Source of the DNA: Maridesulfovibrio ferrireducens
GTDB taxonomy: Bacteria > Desulfobacterota > Desulfovibrionia > Desulfovibrionales > Desulfovibrionaceae
Assembly (NCBI RefSeq): GCF_016342405.1
Contig: NZ_JAEINN010000006.1
Span: forward strand, 154,421 to 218,420
DNA: 64,000 nucleotides
Reading direction: 5' to 3'
Below, in pieces: positions 34,090 to 42,441 of the stretch (positions are counted from its first letter, which is position 1; the number at the start of each line of letters is the position of its first letter). The notes under the pieces were generated by a model. It worked only from the letters and a program-made list of their open reading frames with translations, was not told where the DNA came from and made no database searches. The position numbers were made by a program, and so were the translations under genes.

Positions 34090-35682
34090 GTGCTATCATT
34101 AACTCATTCATTCAAAAATAAGCCCCTGATGTGGGCTTTTATAATAATTGTTTTTACTACTTTTGCCAGAATCTGGTTTCTGGGGTCTGGGCAGCTTAAT
34201 CTGGTGCAGGACGAAGCCCAGTATTGGGACTGGACCCGCAACATGCAGCTTACCTATTATTCCAAGGGGCCGCTGATTGCGTGGATTATTTCTACTTGGA
34301 CTTTCATTTTCGGCAACACGGAATTCGGAGTGCGCTTCGGTTCAGTCGTGGGGTCGATGATAACTCAGATGGTTCTTTTCTGGGGAATGGCAAAGCTTTG
34401 GAAGCGGCCTAGTGCGGCAGTCTGGACGCTTATTGTCTATAATACCATGCCCGTTTTTCTGGCTCTTGGAATATTGATGACAACGGATAATCCTTTTATT
34501 CTGTGCTGGACCTGCGCTGTTTTTGCTCTTTATTCTGCAACTATTCCTTATTCTCCTGGTATCGAGCGTGATTCAAACGAATCCAGAACGCTCCCCTTTG
34601 TTCTGATTGCCTTCTTTTTGGCGCTTGGAATACTTGCGAAATATACAATGCTCGGTTTTACTGGTCTTTCGGTCATTTACGCATTGATCCTGATGAAGAA
34701 AGAAGGGCTTCCGAGCGGTTTTTTAAAGAAGCTATTCGCAGCGCTTTCGGTAGGGGTTTTTGTTGGTTTTCTACCGACCCTTATCTGGAATGTTCAAAAT
34801 GATTTCGTTGGATATAAGCATGTTTTGTATTTGATAGGTGCTTCGGGTGCCAGCGCTTCGCAGCTGATCAGATTTGATAGAATTCTACCTTATTTGGGTG
34901 AACAGATCGGCATGGCGACTCCGTGGTGGCTTATTTTTATGCTTTCAGGTGGATTCGGAGCATTAGCTGTTGTTTTAAAGAAGAAATCTAAAAATCTTTT
35001 GGGATTGAATAATAAGCAGGCCGCACTTCTTTCTGTGTTTTTCCTGCCGGTATGGTTCTTTTTTCTTATGTGGAGTTTTCATACCAAAGTTCTCGGTAAC
35101 TGGGCTGTAATTTCATATGTTTCCGGGGTGATGCTCGCAGGATTAGTCTTTGATGCTTTTTGGAATAGAAGGGGCCACCTCCGTTCAGTTTGGTTGTTTC
35201 TGGGTATTTTGATTTTTGGTTTACTGCATTTTCAGAACCTTGTTCCGCTTCCTGATCATCTTAATCCGACTCATCGCCTAAAAGGCTGGACGGATCTGGG
35301 ACAACAGGTTGTTGAGCTTGAGAAGTCTCAGTTTAAAAATCCTTCAAAGGTCTTTATCATGAGTGAGCAGTATGACATGACCGCCGCACTGGCCTTTTAT
35401 GTGCCGGGGCAGCCCAGGACCTATTGTGCATGGATAGATCGGCGCATGAATCAGTATGATTTGTGGCCCGGTCCTCAAGAAAATCTTGGATGGGACGCAA
35501 TATATGTCCTTAAAGATTTTAAAGAAAAACCTGATGATGAGTTGATTAAAATGTTTGGCCGCATCAGCCCGCCTATTCATTTCCAGACAACTTTCCGCGG
35601 AAAGCCTGCACGAAAGTTCACAATTTATTTGTGCTATGATTATAATGGTTACTGGCCGAGAGATAAAAGGCTCAGATTCTAG
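34090..35682 (+). CDS. ArnT/PMT-like membrane glycosyltransferase (GT39/GT83)
   Basis: The 530-residue protein has about ten membrane helices. In the first periplasmic loop it carries LVQDEAQYWDWTRNMQLTYYSKGPLIAW, with the acidic DEA and the YY-x-KGP pattern of polyprenyl-phosphate sugar transferases (ArnT, protein mannosyltransferases). A soluble C-terminal segment follows (RTYCAWIDRRMNQYDLWPGPQ). It should use undecaprenyl-phosphate sugar to modify lipid A, a glycan or a protein outside the membrane. It starts at GTG behind AAGGAGG with a 9-base gap. The GT2 and deacetylase genes at 8.4-10.2 kb could supply its donor; that is inference. Confidence 0.85.
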   Translation: MLSLTHSFKNKPLMWAFIIIVFTTFARIWFLGSGQLNLVQDEAQYWDWTRNMQLTYYSKGPLIAWIISTWTFIFGNTEFGVRFGSVVGSMITQMVLFWGMAKLWKRPSAAVWTLIVYNTMPVFLALGILMTTDNPFILCWTCAVFALYSATIPYSPGIERDSNESRTLPFVLIAFFLALGILAKYTMLGFTGLSVIYALILMKKEGLPSGFLKKLFAALSVGVFVGFLPTLIWNVQNDFVGYKHVLYLIGASGASASQLIRFDRILPYLGEQIGMATPWWLIFMLSGGFGALAVVLKKKSKNLLGLNNKQAALLSVFFLPVWFFFLMWSFHTKVLGNWAVISYVSGVMLAGLVFDAFWNRRGHLRSVWLFLGILIFGLLHFQNLVPLPDHLNPTHRLKGWTDLGQQVVELEKSQFKNPSKVFIMSEQYDMTAALAFYVPGQPRTYCAWIDRRMNQYDLWPGPQENLGWDAIYVLKDFKEKPDDELIKMFGRISPPIHFQTTFRGKPARKFTIYLCYDYNGYWPRDKRLRF

Positions 35683-35705
35683 AACTTGAATTCTATATAA
35701 TTCAT

Positions 35706-35742
35706 AAAACCCCTTCGAACTTTAGTTCGGAGGGGTTTTTTT
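35706..35742 (+). terminator. Terminator after the ArnT-like gene
   Basis: AAAACCCCTTCGAAC...GTTCGGAGGGGTTTTTTT, a long stem with a T7 tail. Confidence 0.92.
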
Positions 35743-35879
35743 GTGAAATAAACTAAAAATAATTTCCGTAAAGCTTGTGGTTATGAACCTGTTAGATCTC
35801 TCTTTTGAGTTATTTTGTGTGTAATTCTAGTCAATTTGGTGATTGTTGGAGTGTTGTGGCAGATAAATGTGAGCAGGAG

Positions 35880-35914
35880 TGACATTCTTTGACATTTTTT
35901 GACAAAATGTGTCA
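35880..35914. promoter_or_regulatory. Phased TGACA array, candidate operator
   Basis: TGACA occurs at 35880, 35890 and 35900, exactly one helical turn apart, followed by the inverted TGTCA at 35910. The array lies 46-80 bases upstream of the excisionase-like gene. Identical faces of the helix suggest cooperative protein binding. One TTGACA could also be a -35 element. Confidence 0.5.
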
Positions 35915-35959
35915 TAGAAAGTACATTGTAGTGTAATACTGAAAAATTAGGACAAGTCT

Positions 35960-36196
35960 TTGACTCCGTCGCCAACTTTATACACGGTGCGTGAGATCGC
36001 TGATACGCTTCGAATCCACTCCAGAACGGCTTATCGGCTGATTCAGGAAGGGAAGATTCGCGGTATCAAAGTAGGCAGTCAGTGGCGCGTGCCTGAAAGT
36101 TCTTTGCTGGAATATATCGAGTCGGGCTTGCAAGCCCCTCGCAGTAAGGAAAAAGACGAAAAGACCAGTTCTAAACAACTGAAACTGCCCATTTAA
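35960..36196 (+). CDS. Small excisionase/MerR-like DNA-binding protein
   Basis: The 78-residue protein has a helix-turn-helix of the excisionase/MerR-N type: TLYTVREIADTLRIHSRTAYRLIQEGKIRGIKVGSQWRVPESSLLEYI (residues 7-54), followed by a charged tail. It starts at TTG with AGGAC 7 bases upstream. No integrase or phage gene is nearby, so it is more likely a chromosomal regulator than a phage excisionase. It is followed after 21 bases by an unknown gene, which it may regulate or work with. The TGACA array upstream could be its own operator. Confidence 0.8.
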   Translation: MTPSPTLYTVREIADTLRIHSRTAYRLIQEGKIRGIKVGSQWRVPESSLLEYIESGLQAPRSKEKDEKTSSKQLKLPI

Positions 36197-36217
36197 GCAA
36201 AATTGGTGGAAGTGATC

Positions 36218-36601
36218 ATGAAAAAAACGGGAAGACTTAAACGAGTCACTTTGGAAAACGACTTCGGTGGTCCGATTTCTTTTACCGGAAAGCTTGAAAA
36301 CGAAGCCATGAATTATTGTGAGAGAAGCGGGGAGCTTGTTTCAGAAAAGATTTACATGAGCGAAAAGGGGCGTACCGGGTATTCTGTTGCCACCAGAAAA
36401 GATGAGGCGCGTGAAAAACGTGCTTACTTGATGGAAGATCAGGGCGAGACCTGTCTAGTTTCAAACGGATCTATCCTTCTGGGTATGGATACCGATAATT
36501 TGATTACTTTTTTTGCCAAGGTCTTGGATGAACAGGCTACTGAGAAGTCCGCTGATGAGTTGGAGTATATCCGCAAGCAGCTGGAAGTTGTTAACGGGTA
36601 G
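36218..36601 (+). CDS. Hypothetical protein next to the excisionase-like regulator
   Basis: The 127-residue protein is soluble, charged and has no signal peptide. I do not recognise it. Visible features are KKTGRLKRVTLENDFGGPISFTG at the N-terminus, one cysteine in AMNYCERSGE and one in GETCLVSNG, and a C-terminal helix (SADELEYIRKQLEVV). Start 36218 (MKKTGRL) is preferred over a TTG 15 bases upstream because GGAAG precedes it. It is 21 bases after the regulator gene and ends at a strong terminator, so the two make a small operon. Confidence 0.65.
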   Translation: MKKTGRLKRVTLENDFGGPISFTGKLENEAMNYCERSGELVSEKIYMSEKGRTGYSVATRKDEAREKRAYLMEDQGETCLVSNGSILLGMDTDNLITFFAKVLDEQATEKSADELEYIRKQLEVVNG

Positions 36602-36627
36602 GTTGGTTCGAAGATAGATTTTAAGTT

Positions 36628-36662
36628 GAGGGGAAGTCGTTCTGACTTCCCCTCTTTTTTTT
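36628..36662 (+). terminator. Terminator after the hypothetical gene
   Basis: GAGGGGAAGTC-GTTCT-GACTTCCCCTC and T8. It reaches the stop codon of the convergent DUF2959 gene. Confidence 0.92.
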
Positions 36663-37314
36663 AGCTGTTTTTCTTAAGTTCTTTAATGAATGCGTCAGCT
36701 TCATCAATGGATTTCTGCATATCTTTAATCAGCCTGCCGATGTCAGCTTCCAGAGAATTAATTTCTGACTGGAGCGAGGCTATAGCTTGTGCATTGAGGT
36801 TGTGTTTTAGGTAAAGTACCTGATCGCGGAATGCATCAAGAACAGGCTTGATCTTCTTTTCAGCTCTGCGCATGGCTGAGAGAAGCCTTGTAAATTTGCT
36901 TTTGGTCTTGGAAAGCTTGATTCTGCTTTCATTTCTGAGCTTTGCGTTTGAATATTTCGAAAGCTCATCTTTCCATTCACCGAATAAATCATTTCCTACC
37001 TGCTCAACAGCATCAATGCGATTAGTAACATCTTTTGCCGCGGCTTCACTCCGTTCAAATTCATCATTAAGCCGTTCGTATATCTCTTGAAGGTCGCCTC
37101 CGTGGAATCCGGTCAGTGCACTGAATTTTCCCAGTGCGCTTTTGAATTGCTCGCTGGCTTCTTCCTGCGATTCACGGGCTTTTTCAACGTTGGAAACAAG
37201 GATATCGCGTTTGTGGTAGCCGAAGCTTTCCATTGTTTTGTAATAAGTAGACTGGCACCCGGAAAGGGCAAGCGTAAGAGTAACGAGAAGGACGTATGTA
37301 AGTTTTTGTTTCAT
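36661..37314 (-). CDS. DUF2959-type lipoprotein
   Basis: From ATG 37314 the protein has 217 residues: a lipoprotein signal (MKQKLTYVLLVTLTLALSGC), then QSTYYKTMESFGYHKRDILVSNVEKARESQEEA and long helices, the pattern of DUF2959 proteins. It is probably anchored in the outer or inner membrane facing the periplasm and rich in coiled coil. An ATG 6 bases upstream is equally possible; the longer frame is not supported. No good ribosome-binding site is seen and the promoter lies very close, so the message may have almost no leader. Function unknown. Confidence 0.78.
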   Translation of the reverse strand: MKQKLTYVLLVTLTLALSGCQSTYYKTMESFGYHKRDILVSNVEKARESQEEASEQFKSALGKFSALTGFHGGDLQEIYERLNDEFERSEAAAKDVTNRIDAVEQVGNDLFGEWKDELSKYSNAKLRNESRIKLSKTKSKFTRLLSAMRRAEKKIKPVLDAFRDQVLYLKHNLNAQAIASLQSEINSLEADIGRLIKDMQKSIDEADAFIKELKKNS

Positions 37315-37327
37315 GTGCATGGGTTTT

Positions 37328-37356
37328 ACATAAAGGGAGAGGGGGCGTGTTGTCAA
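37328..37356 (-). promoter_or_regulatory. Candidate sigma-70 promoter for the DUF2959 gene
   Basis: On the minus strand TTGACA (37356-37351), a 17-base spacer and TTATGT (37333-37328). The -35 box is embedded in the T-run of the preceding terminator. Transcription would begin only a few bases before the start codon. Confidence 0.5.
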
Positions 37357-37391
37357 AAAAAGTCCCCGCCACAAAATGTGACGGGGACTTT
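37355..37391 (-). terminator. Terminator after the CBS-domain gene
   Basis: On the minus strand AAAGTCCCCGTCACA pairs with TGTGGCGGGGACTTT (one mismatch), then a T-run. Confidence 0.9.
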
Positions 37392-37412
37392 AAAGTTTTA
37401 TATGTGATTAAT

Positions 37413-38090
37413 TTATGAAGTCAGGCCGTGAACGGAGTCGCGAACCCAGTAGAGCAGGTTGAAGTTTTTATCTATGCCTTCACGCAGCTTGTTCAGTTCC
37501 GATTTCTCCATGTCCATGATGCGGATAAAAACCTGACGAGTGTTTTCCTGATTAGGCTCGTAGCTGGTCAGAACGGACATCACACGGGCTTTGTTCTCTT
37601 TCAGGAAATCAATGACCAGGCTAAGAGATCCAGCCTTGTTAGAGAGGGCTAAACCCATCTGTACTCCTCCGTGAAGAACTCCGGTGATATTAATCAGGAC
37701 TCTGAAAACATCGGTGTTGGTGATGATTCCTACGCATTTATTTTCAGCGTCTACAACCGGAATTCCGCCGATTTTATTTTCATCCAGAACCACAGCAGCC
37801 TTTTCAACTGTATCTTCAATGGAAACAGTTAAAACTTTGCGTGACATGATATCTTTAAGCTTGATTTCGGAAAGCAGATAATAAAGTTCATGCATATCAA
37901 GGGTTGTGGCTTTTGAAGGAGAAGCTTCCTTTATATCGCGGTCGGAAACGATTCCAACTAGAACACCTTCATCGTCAACAATCGGCAGCCTGCTTATTTC
38001 TTTGTCTTTCATAAGCTTGGCAGCTTTCATCATTGAGCGTTCGGGGGTAAGGGTGATTACATCCTTAGTCATCCAGTTTTTTACGAGCAT
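37413..38090 (-). CDS. CBS-domain pair protein with C-terminal ACT-like domain (AcuB-like)
   Basis: The 225-residue protein has two CBS repeats: VKNWMTKDVITLTPERSMMKAAKLM ... RLPIVDDEGVLVGIVSDRDI and KDIMSRKVLTVSIEDTVEKAA ... GIPVVDAENKCVGIITNTDVF. These form a Bateman module that binds adenine nucleotides. The C-terminal 75 residues (LALSNKAGSLSLVIDFLKENKARVMSVLTSY) look like an ACT ligand-binding fold, as in AcuB-type proteins. It is a likely cytoplasmic energy or ligand sensor. Target unknown. It stands alone with its own terminator. Confidence 0.85.
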   Translation of the reverse strand: MLVKNWMTKDVITLTPERSMMKAAKLMKDKEISRLPIVDDEGVLVGIVSDRDIKEASPSKATTLDMHELYYLLSEIKLKDIMSRKVLTVSIEDTVEKAAVVLDENKIGGIPVVDAENKCVGIITNTDVFRVLINITGVLHGGVQMGLALSNKAGSLSLVIDFLKENKARVMSVLTSYEPNQENTRQVFIRIMDMEKSELNKLREGIDKNFNLLYWVRDSVHGLTS

Positions 38091-38249
38091 TAGAGTCCTC
38101 CTTGATTTTGCCTTGCATGAGATTCGGATTTGGATATCTTTTGTATCGCCTACTTTTCCAATTCAATATTTCTATGATTATAGAAACAAATCTCTATGGT
38201 CAATCTACAACTGTCTAAAAATAAAAGCTTCTTACAGTTTAAGGATTAA

Positions 38250-39533
38250 TTAAGCACTTCGGACAAAAAATCCTGTCGCAATGTCAGGGTGATCAGTCCT
38301 CAGCAGTGCTTGCGTGCCGGAATGAATCACGTCCACAGCTTCACCGTGAATTGTTTCAAAAGAATAGGTTCCCGTATTCAGTGCAGGTCTTTTCAGTCCC
38401 GGAACAAGTACTTCCGTATTCTTTTTAAGTTCCCAGCGGGATTTTACTGAAACAAGCCAGCAGTCATCGCCGCGTTTTTCCTGAATTCTGGCTACAACAG
38501 GCTTGCGTTCCTCTGCGGTTGGAGGCTGAGTGATTGTGCTGGGGCCGGATGTTTTAAAGAATGCGGTGCTGAGCGGGCGGGTCGCCGCATTGGTAAGCTC
38601 AAACATCGTTCTTTCCGGTAGCGGACGGCCTGTTTTAGCAGCATCTATGGCCGCTCTGTAAACATCTGCAACTTGTGCGATGTAAGAGGAACTTTTGGTG
38701 CGTCCTTCAATTTTAAGGGCAGCAACTCCGAGTCTGGAGAGCCAGCGTACATAATGAATCAGGCAAAGGTCTTCGGCTGCAAAAAATGTTGTATGTCCGT
38801 CATGTTCAACTGTTTCCCACACGTCCGTTCCGGGGCGGGTCTTTTCTTCAACGCGGAGACCTGTTGCTTTGTATTCAAATCGGCATGGATGTGTGCAGCG
38901 TCCCATATTGGCGGATCTGTCATTCAGCCACGAGCTGAGAAAACATCGGCCTGAAATTGCCATGCACATGGCGCCGTGTACAAAAAGTTCCAGTTCGATG
39001 TTCGGGCATTTTGCGGCAATGTCGGCAATGTCGGTAACGCAGAGTTCTCTGGCAAGGTTTACTCTTGATGCTCCGAACTCTTTCCAGAATTTTGCGGACT
39101 CGCTGTTTCCGGTGTTGGCTTGAGTGCTGACGTGTACAGGGATGCCCGGTAAAATTTGTCTGGCAATTCTAATTACTCCGGGATCAGCGGCAATTATTCC
39201 ATCGGGTGGACATTCAGCCAGCTTTTCAAGATCTTTTTTTACCAGATCAAGATCTTTTTCACGCGGGTAGGCATTGATGCAGAAATATGCCTGAACATTG
39301 TTTGCTTTAGTCAGAGCAAAGGCTTCGGGTAGCTCTTCCCATTGAAAGCCGGCTCCGGCTGAGCGTAGATTGAGGTCACCTGCTCCTAAGTAAACGGCAT
39401 CTGCGCCGTATGTTACTGCGGCAGAAAGTTTTTCCATGTTGCCGGCCGGGCACAGCAATTCAGGCATTTCACTATTTATTGGTTTCATTGATTTTGATTT
39501 GTCTGTTAAATTTTCAGTATTAATTTTGTTCAT
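38250..39533 (-). CDS. U32 family protein (TrhP/RlhA-like)
   Basis: The protein has the U32 core: ELLCPAGNMEKLSAAVTYGADAVYLG at the N-terminus and, in the middle, ELELFVHGAMCMAISGRCFLSSW...NMGRCTHPCRFEY, whose four cysteines bind an iron-sulfur cluster in characterised members. LKIEGRTKSSSYIAQVADVYR completes the signature. Characterised relatives hydroxylate tRNA or rRNA bases using prephenate; older annotation as peptidase or collagenase is doubtful. Start 39533 is a compromise: a TTG at 39548 and later ATGs are also possible. It lies 19 bases after the PHP gene and is probably co-transcribed. Confidence 0.88.
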   Translation of the reverse strand: MNKINTENLTDKSKSMKPINSEMPELLCPAGNMEKLSAAVTYGADAVYLGAGDLNLRSAGAGFQWEELPEAFALTKANNVQAYFCINAYPREKDLDLVKKDLEKLAECPPDGIIAADPGVIRIARQILPGIPVHVSTQANTGNSESAKFWKEFGASRVNLARELCVTDIADIAAKCPNIELELFVHGAMCMAISGRCFLSSWLNDRSANMGRCTHPCRFEYKATGLRVEEKTRPGTDVWETVEHDGHTTFFAAEDLCLIHYVRWLSRLGVAALKIEGRTKSSSYIAQVADVYRAAIDAAKTGRPLPERTMFELTNAATRPLSTAFFKTSGPSTITQPPTAEERKPVVARIQEKRGDDCWLVSVKSRWELKKNTEVLVPGLKRPALNTGTYSFETIHGEAVDVIHSGTQALLRTDHPDIATGFFVRSA

Positions 39534-39552
39534 AGCTCTGTGGGGCAATAGA

Positions 39553-40410
39553 TTAAATTTCCAGACCCTTCGATTGCCTTAGGGCTTTAAGATCGTCAAG
39601 CACACTGTGGTGTATAAATAATTTTCCAGTACCTCGACCGAGTTTTATTTCCGGCTTTACTGATCCATGAAAATCAGATCCTCCGCTGGCCAGAAGATTA
39701 TATTTGCGGGCAATTTTTTTACATATTCCTATCATTTCCGTGGTGTGCGAACTGCAATAAATTTCTATTCCGTCAAGTCCCAGTCTTTTAAGCTCTTTAA
39801 CTTGCTCATTAAGAACAGTTTCATTAGTGCTGAGCAGGGCGGGATGGGCTAGAATCGAGGTCGCATTTGTTGCCTTTAAAAGATTGATGGCCTCTTCCGG
39901 TGCAAGGCTTTCTCTCGAAATATATGCCTTACCCTTTTTTCCAATGTAGCGATTGAAAGCATCGTCAAAAGATTTAACATAATTTTTATCAAGCAGAACC
40001 GATGCAATATGAGGTCTGCCGACGGTTCCGGCGGCTTTTTCCCGAACTTCGTCCATGGTTATATTTAAGCCTAAATTTTGTAATTTTTTTATTATTTCGT
40101 CATTTCGCACGCCGCGTTTTTTGCGAATGGATTCAAATTTGTTCTGTAAAATAGATGAATAAGGGTCTACCCACAGACCTACTATATGTAGAACTCCGAC
40201 ATCGGAATGAACACTCAGCTCACATCCGGGGATAACTTCCACACCGTGTTTCTCTCCAGCCCTGACGGCTTCAGGGAGGCCTGCAATCGTGTCGTGATCT
40301 GTGAGAGCTATAGCAACAAGTCCCTCTTCTTTTGCAGCCAGAACCAGCTCTACCGGGGTTAGAGTTCCGTCTGAAGCTGTAGAATGTGTATGCAGGTCTA
40401 TTCCGGGCAT
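39553..40410 (-). CDS. PHP-domain phosphoesterase (TrpH/YciV-like)
   Basis: The 285-residue protein starts MPGIDLHTHSTASDGTLTPVELV behind GGAGAAGATA. The longer frame from 40455 covers that ribosome-binding site and is rejected. DLHTHS, LTDHDT, HVVGL-like HIVGLWVDP, LAHPAL and GGSDFHG supply the histidines and aspartates of the trinuclear metal site. Relatives hydrolyse 3',5'-bisphosphonucleotides (pAp) or act as 5'-3' exoribonucleases maturing rRNA. It likely heads an operon with the U32 gene. Confidence 0.88.
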   Translation of the reverse strand: MPGIDLHTHSTASDGTLTPVELVLAAKEEGLVAIALTDHDTIAGLPEAVRAGEKHGVEVIPGCELSVHSDVGVLHIVGLWVDPYSSILQNKFESIRKKRGVRNDEIIKKLQNLGLNITMDEVREKAAGTVGRPHIASVLLDKNYVKSFDDAFNRYIGKKGKAYISRESLAPEEAINLLKATNATSILAHPALLSTNETVLNEQVKELKRLGLDGIEIYCSSHTTEMIGICKKIARKYNLLASGGSDFHGSVKPEIKLGRGTGKLFIHHSVLDDLKALRQSKGLEI

Positions 40411-40542
40411 TATCTTCTCCAAATTGGGTGCCGGAGGGCAGATTATTAGTCTCAATTTTCTTATAGCACAAATGTGGGGTTGAGGAATTTGTTTTCTATC
40501 GTTATAGGGTACTGATTAGACAATATGCAAGGAGTACCTAAA

Positions 40543-40728
40543 ATGGCTCTGAATAAAGAACTGATTGATATTCTCGTCTGCCCTAAGTGTAAAGGCGAGT
40601 TGGAACTTCTGAATGGAGAGACCGGACTTAAATGCAGTGCATGCGAAGTCGTCTATCCCGTTAAAGATGAAATTCCCATTATGCTCGTAGATGAGGCTAT
40701 TCCAGCCGACAAATGGGACAAAAAGTAA
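40543..40728 (+). CDS. Trm112/YcaR-family zinc protein
   Basis: The 61-residue protein MALNKELIDILVCPKCKGEL ... LKCSACEVVYPVKDEIPIML has two CxxC pairs in the Trm112 fold. Eukaryotic and archaeal Trm112 activates methyltransferases; the bacterial role is unknown. Start 40543 follows AGGAGTACCTAAA; an upstream ATG at 40525 lies before that site and is less likely. It precedes the FKBP gene by 71 bases on the same strand. Confidence 0.88.
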   Translation: MALNKELIDILVCPKCKGELELLNGETGLKCSACEVVYPVKDEIPIMLVDEAIPADKWDKK

Positions 40729-40799
40729 TTTTTTAGGTTTAAACAAAAAAACAGTGCGGTTTTCCGATTCAGGAGAACCGGAAAACACAAGGAGCTTCT

Positions 40800-41234
40800 A
40801 TGTCTCAAGCCAAAGACGGCGACAAAATCCGCGTTCATTATGCAGGTTCCCTCGAAGACGGAACAGAATTCGATTCTTCATATAAAAGAGGCGAACCTCT
40901 TGAAATAGTTCTCGGACAGGGAATGCTGATCAAAGGGTTTGAAGACGCAGTTCTCGGCCTTGAAGCCGGCGGAAAAGTAAAGACAACCATCAGCCCTGAA
41001 GATGGCTACGGTCCTTACCACGAAGAACATACTTTTGAAGTTGAACGCAGCCAGATTCCACCTGAAATCAATCCGGAAGTCGGCATGATGCTTCAGGTTA
41101 ATACTGAACAGGGCGTTACTAACGTGACAATTAAGTCTGCTACCGATGATAAAGTTGTTCTTGATGGCAACCATCCTCTTGCCGGTCAGACCATGATCTT
41201 TGAAATTGAATTGGTTGAAATTCTCGCTCCCTAA
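40800..41234 (+). CDS. FKBP-type peptidyl-prolyl isomerase (SlyD-like)
   Basis: The 144-residue protein has the SlyD-type split FKBP fold: DKIRVHYAGSLEDGTEFDSSY, PLEIVLGQGMLIKGFEDAVLGL, then an inserted IF-type chaperone flap (about 70-125), and a final strand NHPLAGQTMIFEIELVEI. It speeds proline isomerisation and assists folding in the cytoplasm. The histidine-rich tail of E. coli SlyD is absent, so no nickel role is suggested. AAGGAG lies 5 bases before the ATG; a strong terminator follows. Confidence 0.93.
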   Translation: MSQAKDGDKIRVHYAGSLEDGTEFDSSYKRGEPLEIVLGQGMLIKGFEDAVLGLEAGGKVKTTISPEDGYGPYHEEHTFEVERSQIPPEINPEVGMMLQVNTEQGVTNVTIKSATDDKVVLDGNHPLAGQTMIFEIELVEILAP

Positions 41235-41306
41235 GTGAGAATATAAAGAGGAGACAATCTGTTTCCTCCGACAGCCTTAAGAAATAATATTTTTTAAGGT
41301 TGTATG

Positions 41307-41347
41307 ATCCCCCCTCGAATATTTGTTCGAGGGGGGATTTGTTTTTT
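41307..41347 (+). terminator. Terminator after the FKBP gene
   Basis: ATCCCCCCTCGAA...TTCGAGGGGGGAT then TTTGTTTTTT. Confidence 0.93.
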
Positions 41348-41437
41348 ATTCAATAAATTTACAAAGCCGGACCTGAGTTACGCAGGAAAAGCTTTCTTTT
41401 TTGCGACCGAACTTCTCGCCTTTAAAAATACTCCTTA

Positions 41438-41465
41438 TTGACAACCGACTTTTATAGCGTATTTT
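41438..41465 (+). promoter_or_regulatory. Candidate promoter for the small heat-shock operon
   Basis: TTGACA at 41438, a 16-base spacer and TATTTT at 41460, some 33 bases before the first hsp20 start. I see no CIRCE element and no clear sigma-32 box. Confidence 0.45.
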
Positions 41466-41497
41466 GAACTAATACGAATATAATCAGGAGGTGTTTT

Positions 41498-41911
41498 ATG
41501 GTCATTGATTTAGGCTCAGTTTATAACTTTCCGTATGAGTTCGACAAAGTGTTTAATGAAGTTTTTAATCCCCGGCAGTATAAACGGGGAAAAGCATCAT
41601 ACCCTCCTATTAATATAGGGGAAGATGAAAAGAATGTTTATGTGCATGCGGAAATGCCCGGACTTGCAATTGAAGATATGGATATAGAGATCACAGCAAA
41701 AGATCTTGTAATAAAGGGTGAACGTAAATTACCGGAAGGCAGATATTTTCGTCAGGAAAGGACTTCCGGAGTTTTTCAGCGGATTATTTCTATCAATACA
41801 CTTGTTGATGTGGATAATGTTTCTGCTTCTATGAAAGACGGAATATTGCGGATAATAATGCCTAAGGCCGAGTCATCTGTCCCTAAGAAAATCGCTGTAG
41901 AAATCGAGTAA
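41498..41911 (+). CDS. Small heat-shock protein, Hsp20 family (first copy)
   Basis: The 137-residue protein has an alpha-crystallin domain (PPINIGEDEKNVYVHAEMPGL; MKDGILRIIMPK) and a C-terminal IAVEI that matches the I-x-I oligomer motif. It holds unfolding proteins in an ATP-independent way. AGGAGGTG precedes the ATG. The second copy starts 9 bases after its stop, so they form an operon. The two copies differ enough to form mixed oligomers. Confidence 0.93.
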   Translation: MVIDLGSVYNFPYEFDKVFNEVFNPRQYKRGKASYPPINIGEDEKNVYVHAEMPGLAIEDMDIEITAKDLVIKGERKLPEGRYFRQERTSGVFQRIISINTLVDVDNVSASMKDGILRIIMPKAESSVPKKIAVEIE

Positions 41912-41920
41912 GGGGGGATT

Positions 41921-42286
41921 ATGAGTAACGAAGCAATTAAGACCGATAATGAATTGGAAAAAATCAGCCCCGCAACGGATATCGTTGAAACTGAAAATGG
42001 TTTTTATATGTATATGGATCTTCCCGGAGTCGGGAAAAAAGATCTCGATATTGATGTCGAAGAAAATGTGATGATTGTTAAGGGCAAGGCCGCAACATCA
42101 GTGATTGAAGGCGAAAAATATCTTCTCCAAGAGTTTGGTGAAGGTGAATATGTAAGAAGATTCACTGTTGCGGATATTGTGGACAGCAAAAATATTAAAG
42201 CGAATTTAAAAAATGGTGTGCTCGAGCTGTTTCTGCCGAAAATTCCAGAGGCAAAACCGCGTAAAATTGAGGTTTCATACAGCTAG
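41921..42286 (+). CDS. Small heat-shock protein, Hsp20 family (second copy)
   Basis: The 121-residue protein has an alpha-crystallin domain: ATDIVETENGFYMYMDLPGVGKKDLDIDVEENVMIVKGKA and LKNGVLELFLPK. The C-terminal tail RKIEVSYS gives a degenerate I-x-V oligomer motif. AGGGGGG precedes the ATG. It likely acts with the first copy as a paired IbpA/IbpB-like system. Confidence 0.92.
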   Translation: MSNEAIKTDNELEKISPATDIVETENGFYMYMDLPGVGKKDLDIDVEENVMIVKGKAATSVIEGEKYLLQEFGEGEYVRRFTVADIVDSKNIKANLKNGVLELFLPKIPEAKPRKIEVSYS

Positions 42287-42310
42287 AAAGGTTTAAATAA
42301 AATGGTAATT

Positions 42311-42342
42311 GAAAGGCTCTCTAGTTCGAGGGCCTTTTTTTA
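42311..42342 (+). terminator. Terminator after the hsp20 pair
   Basis: GAAAGGCTCTC...GAGGGCCTTTTTTT, an imperfect stem with a T-run. Confidence 0.75.
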
Positions 42343-42441
42343 CGTCTAGTGATGATTTTAAATAATAAGGCGTTCTTTGTTTGCTCGTCTTTTCGGTTTC
42401 TGGTAAATGCCAATAAAACTGTTACGGAGGAAAATCTGGAT

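Noticed and set aside
35960..36196. Excisionase as a sign of a prophage or integrated element
   Set aside because: No integrase, attachment repeats, phage structural genes or change in neighbours is visible on either side.
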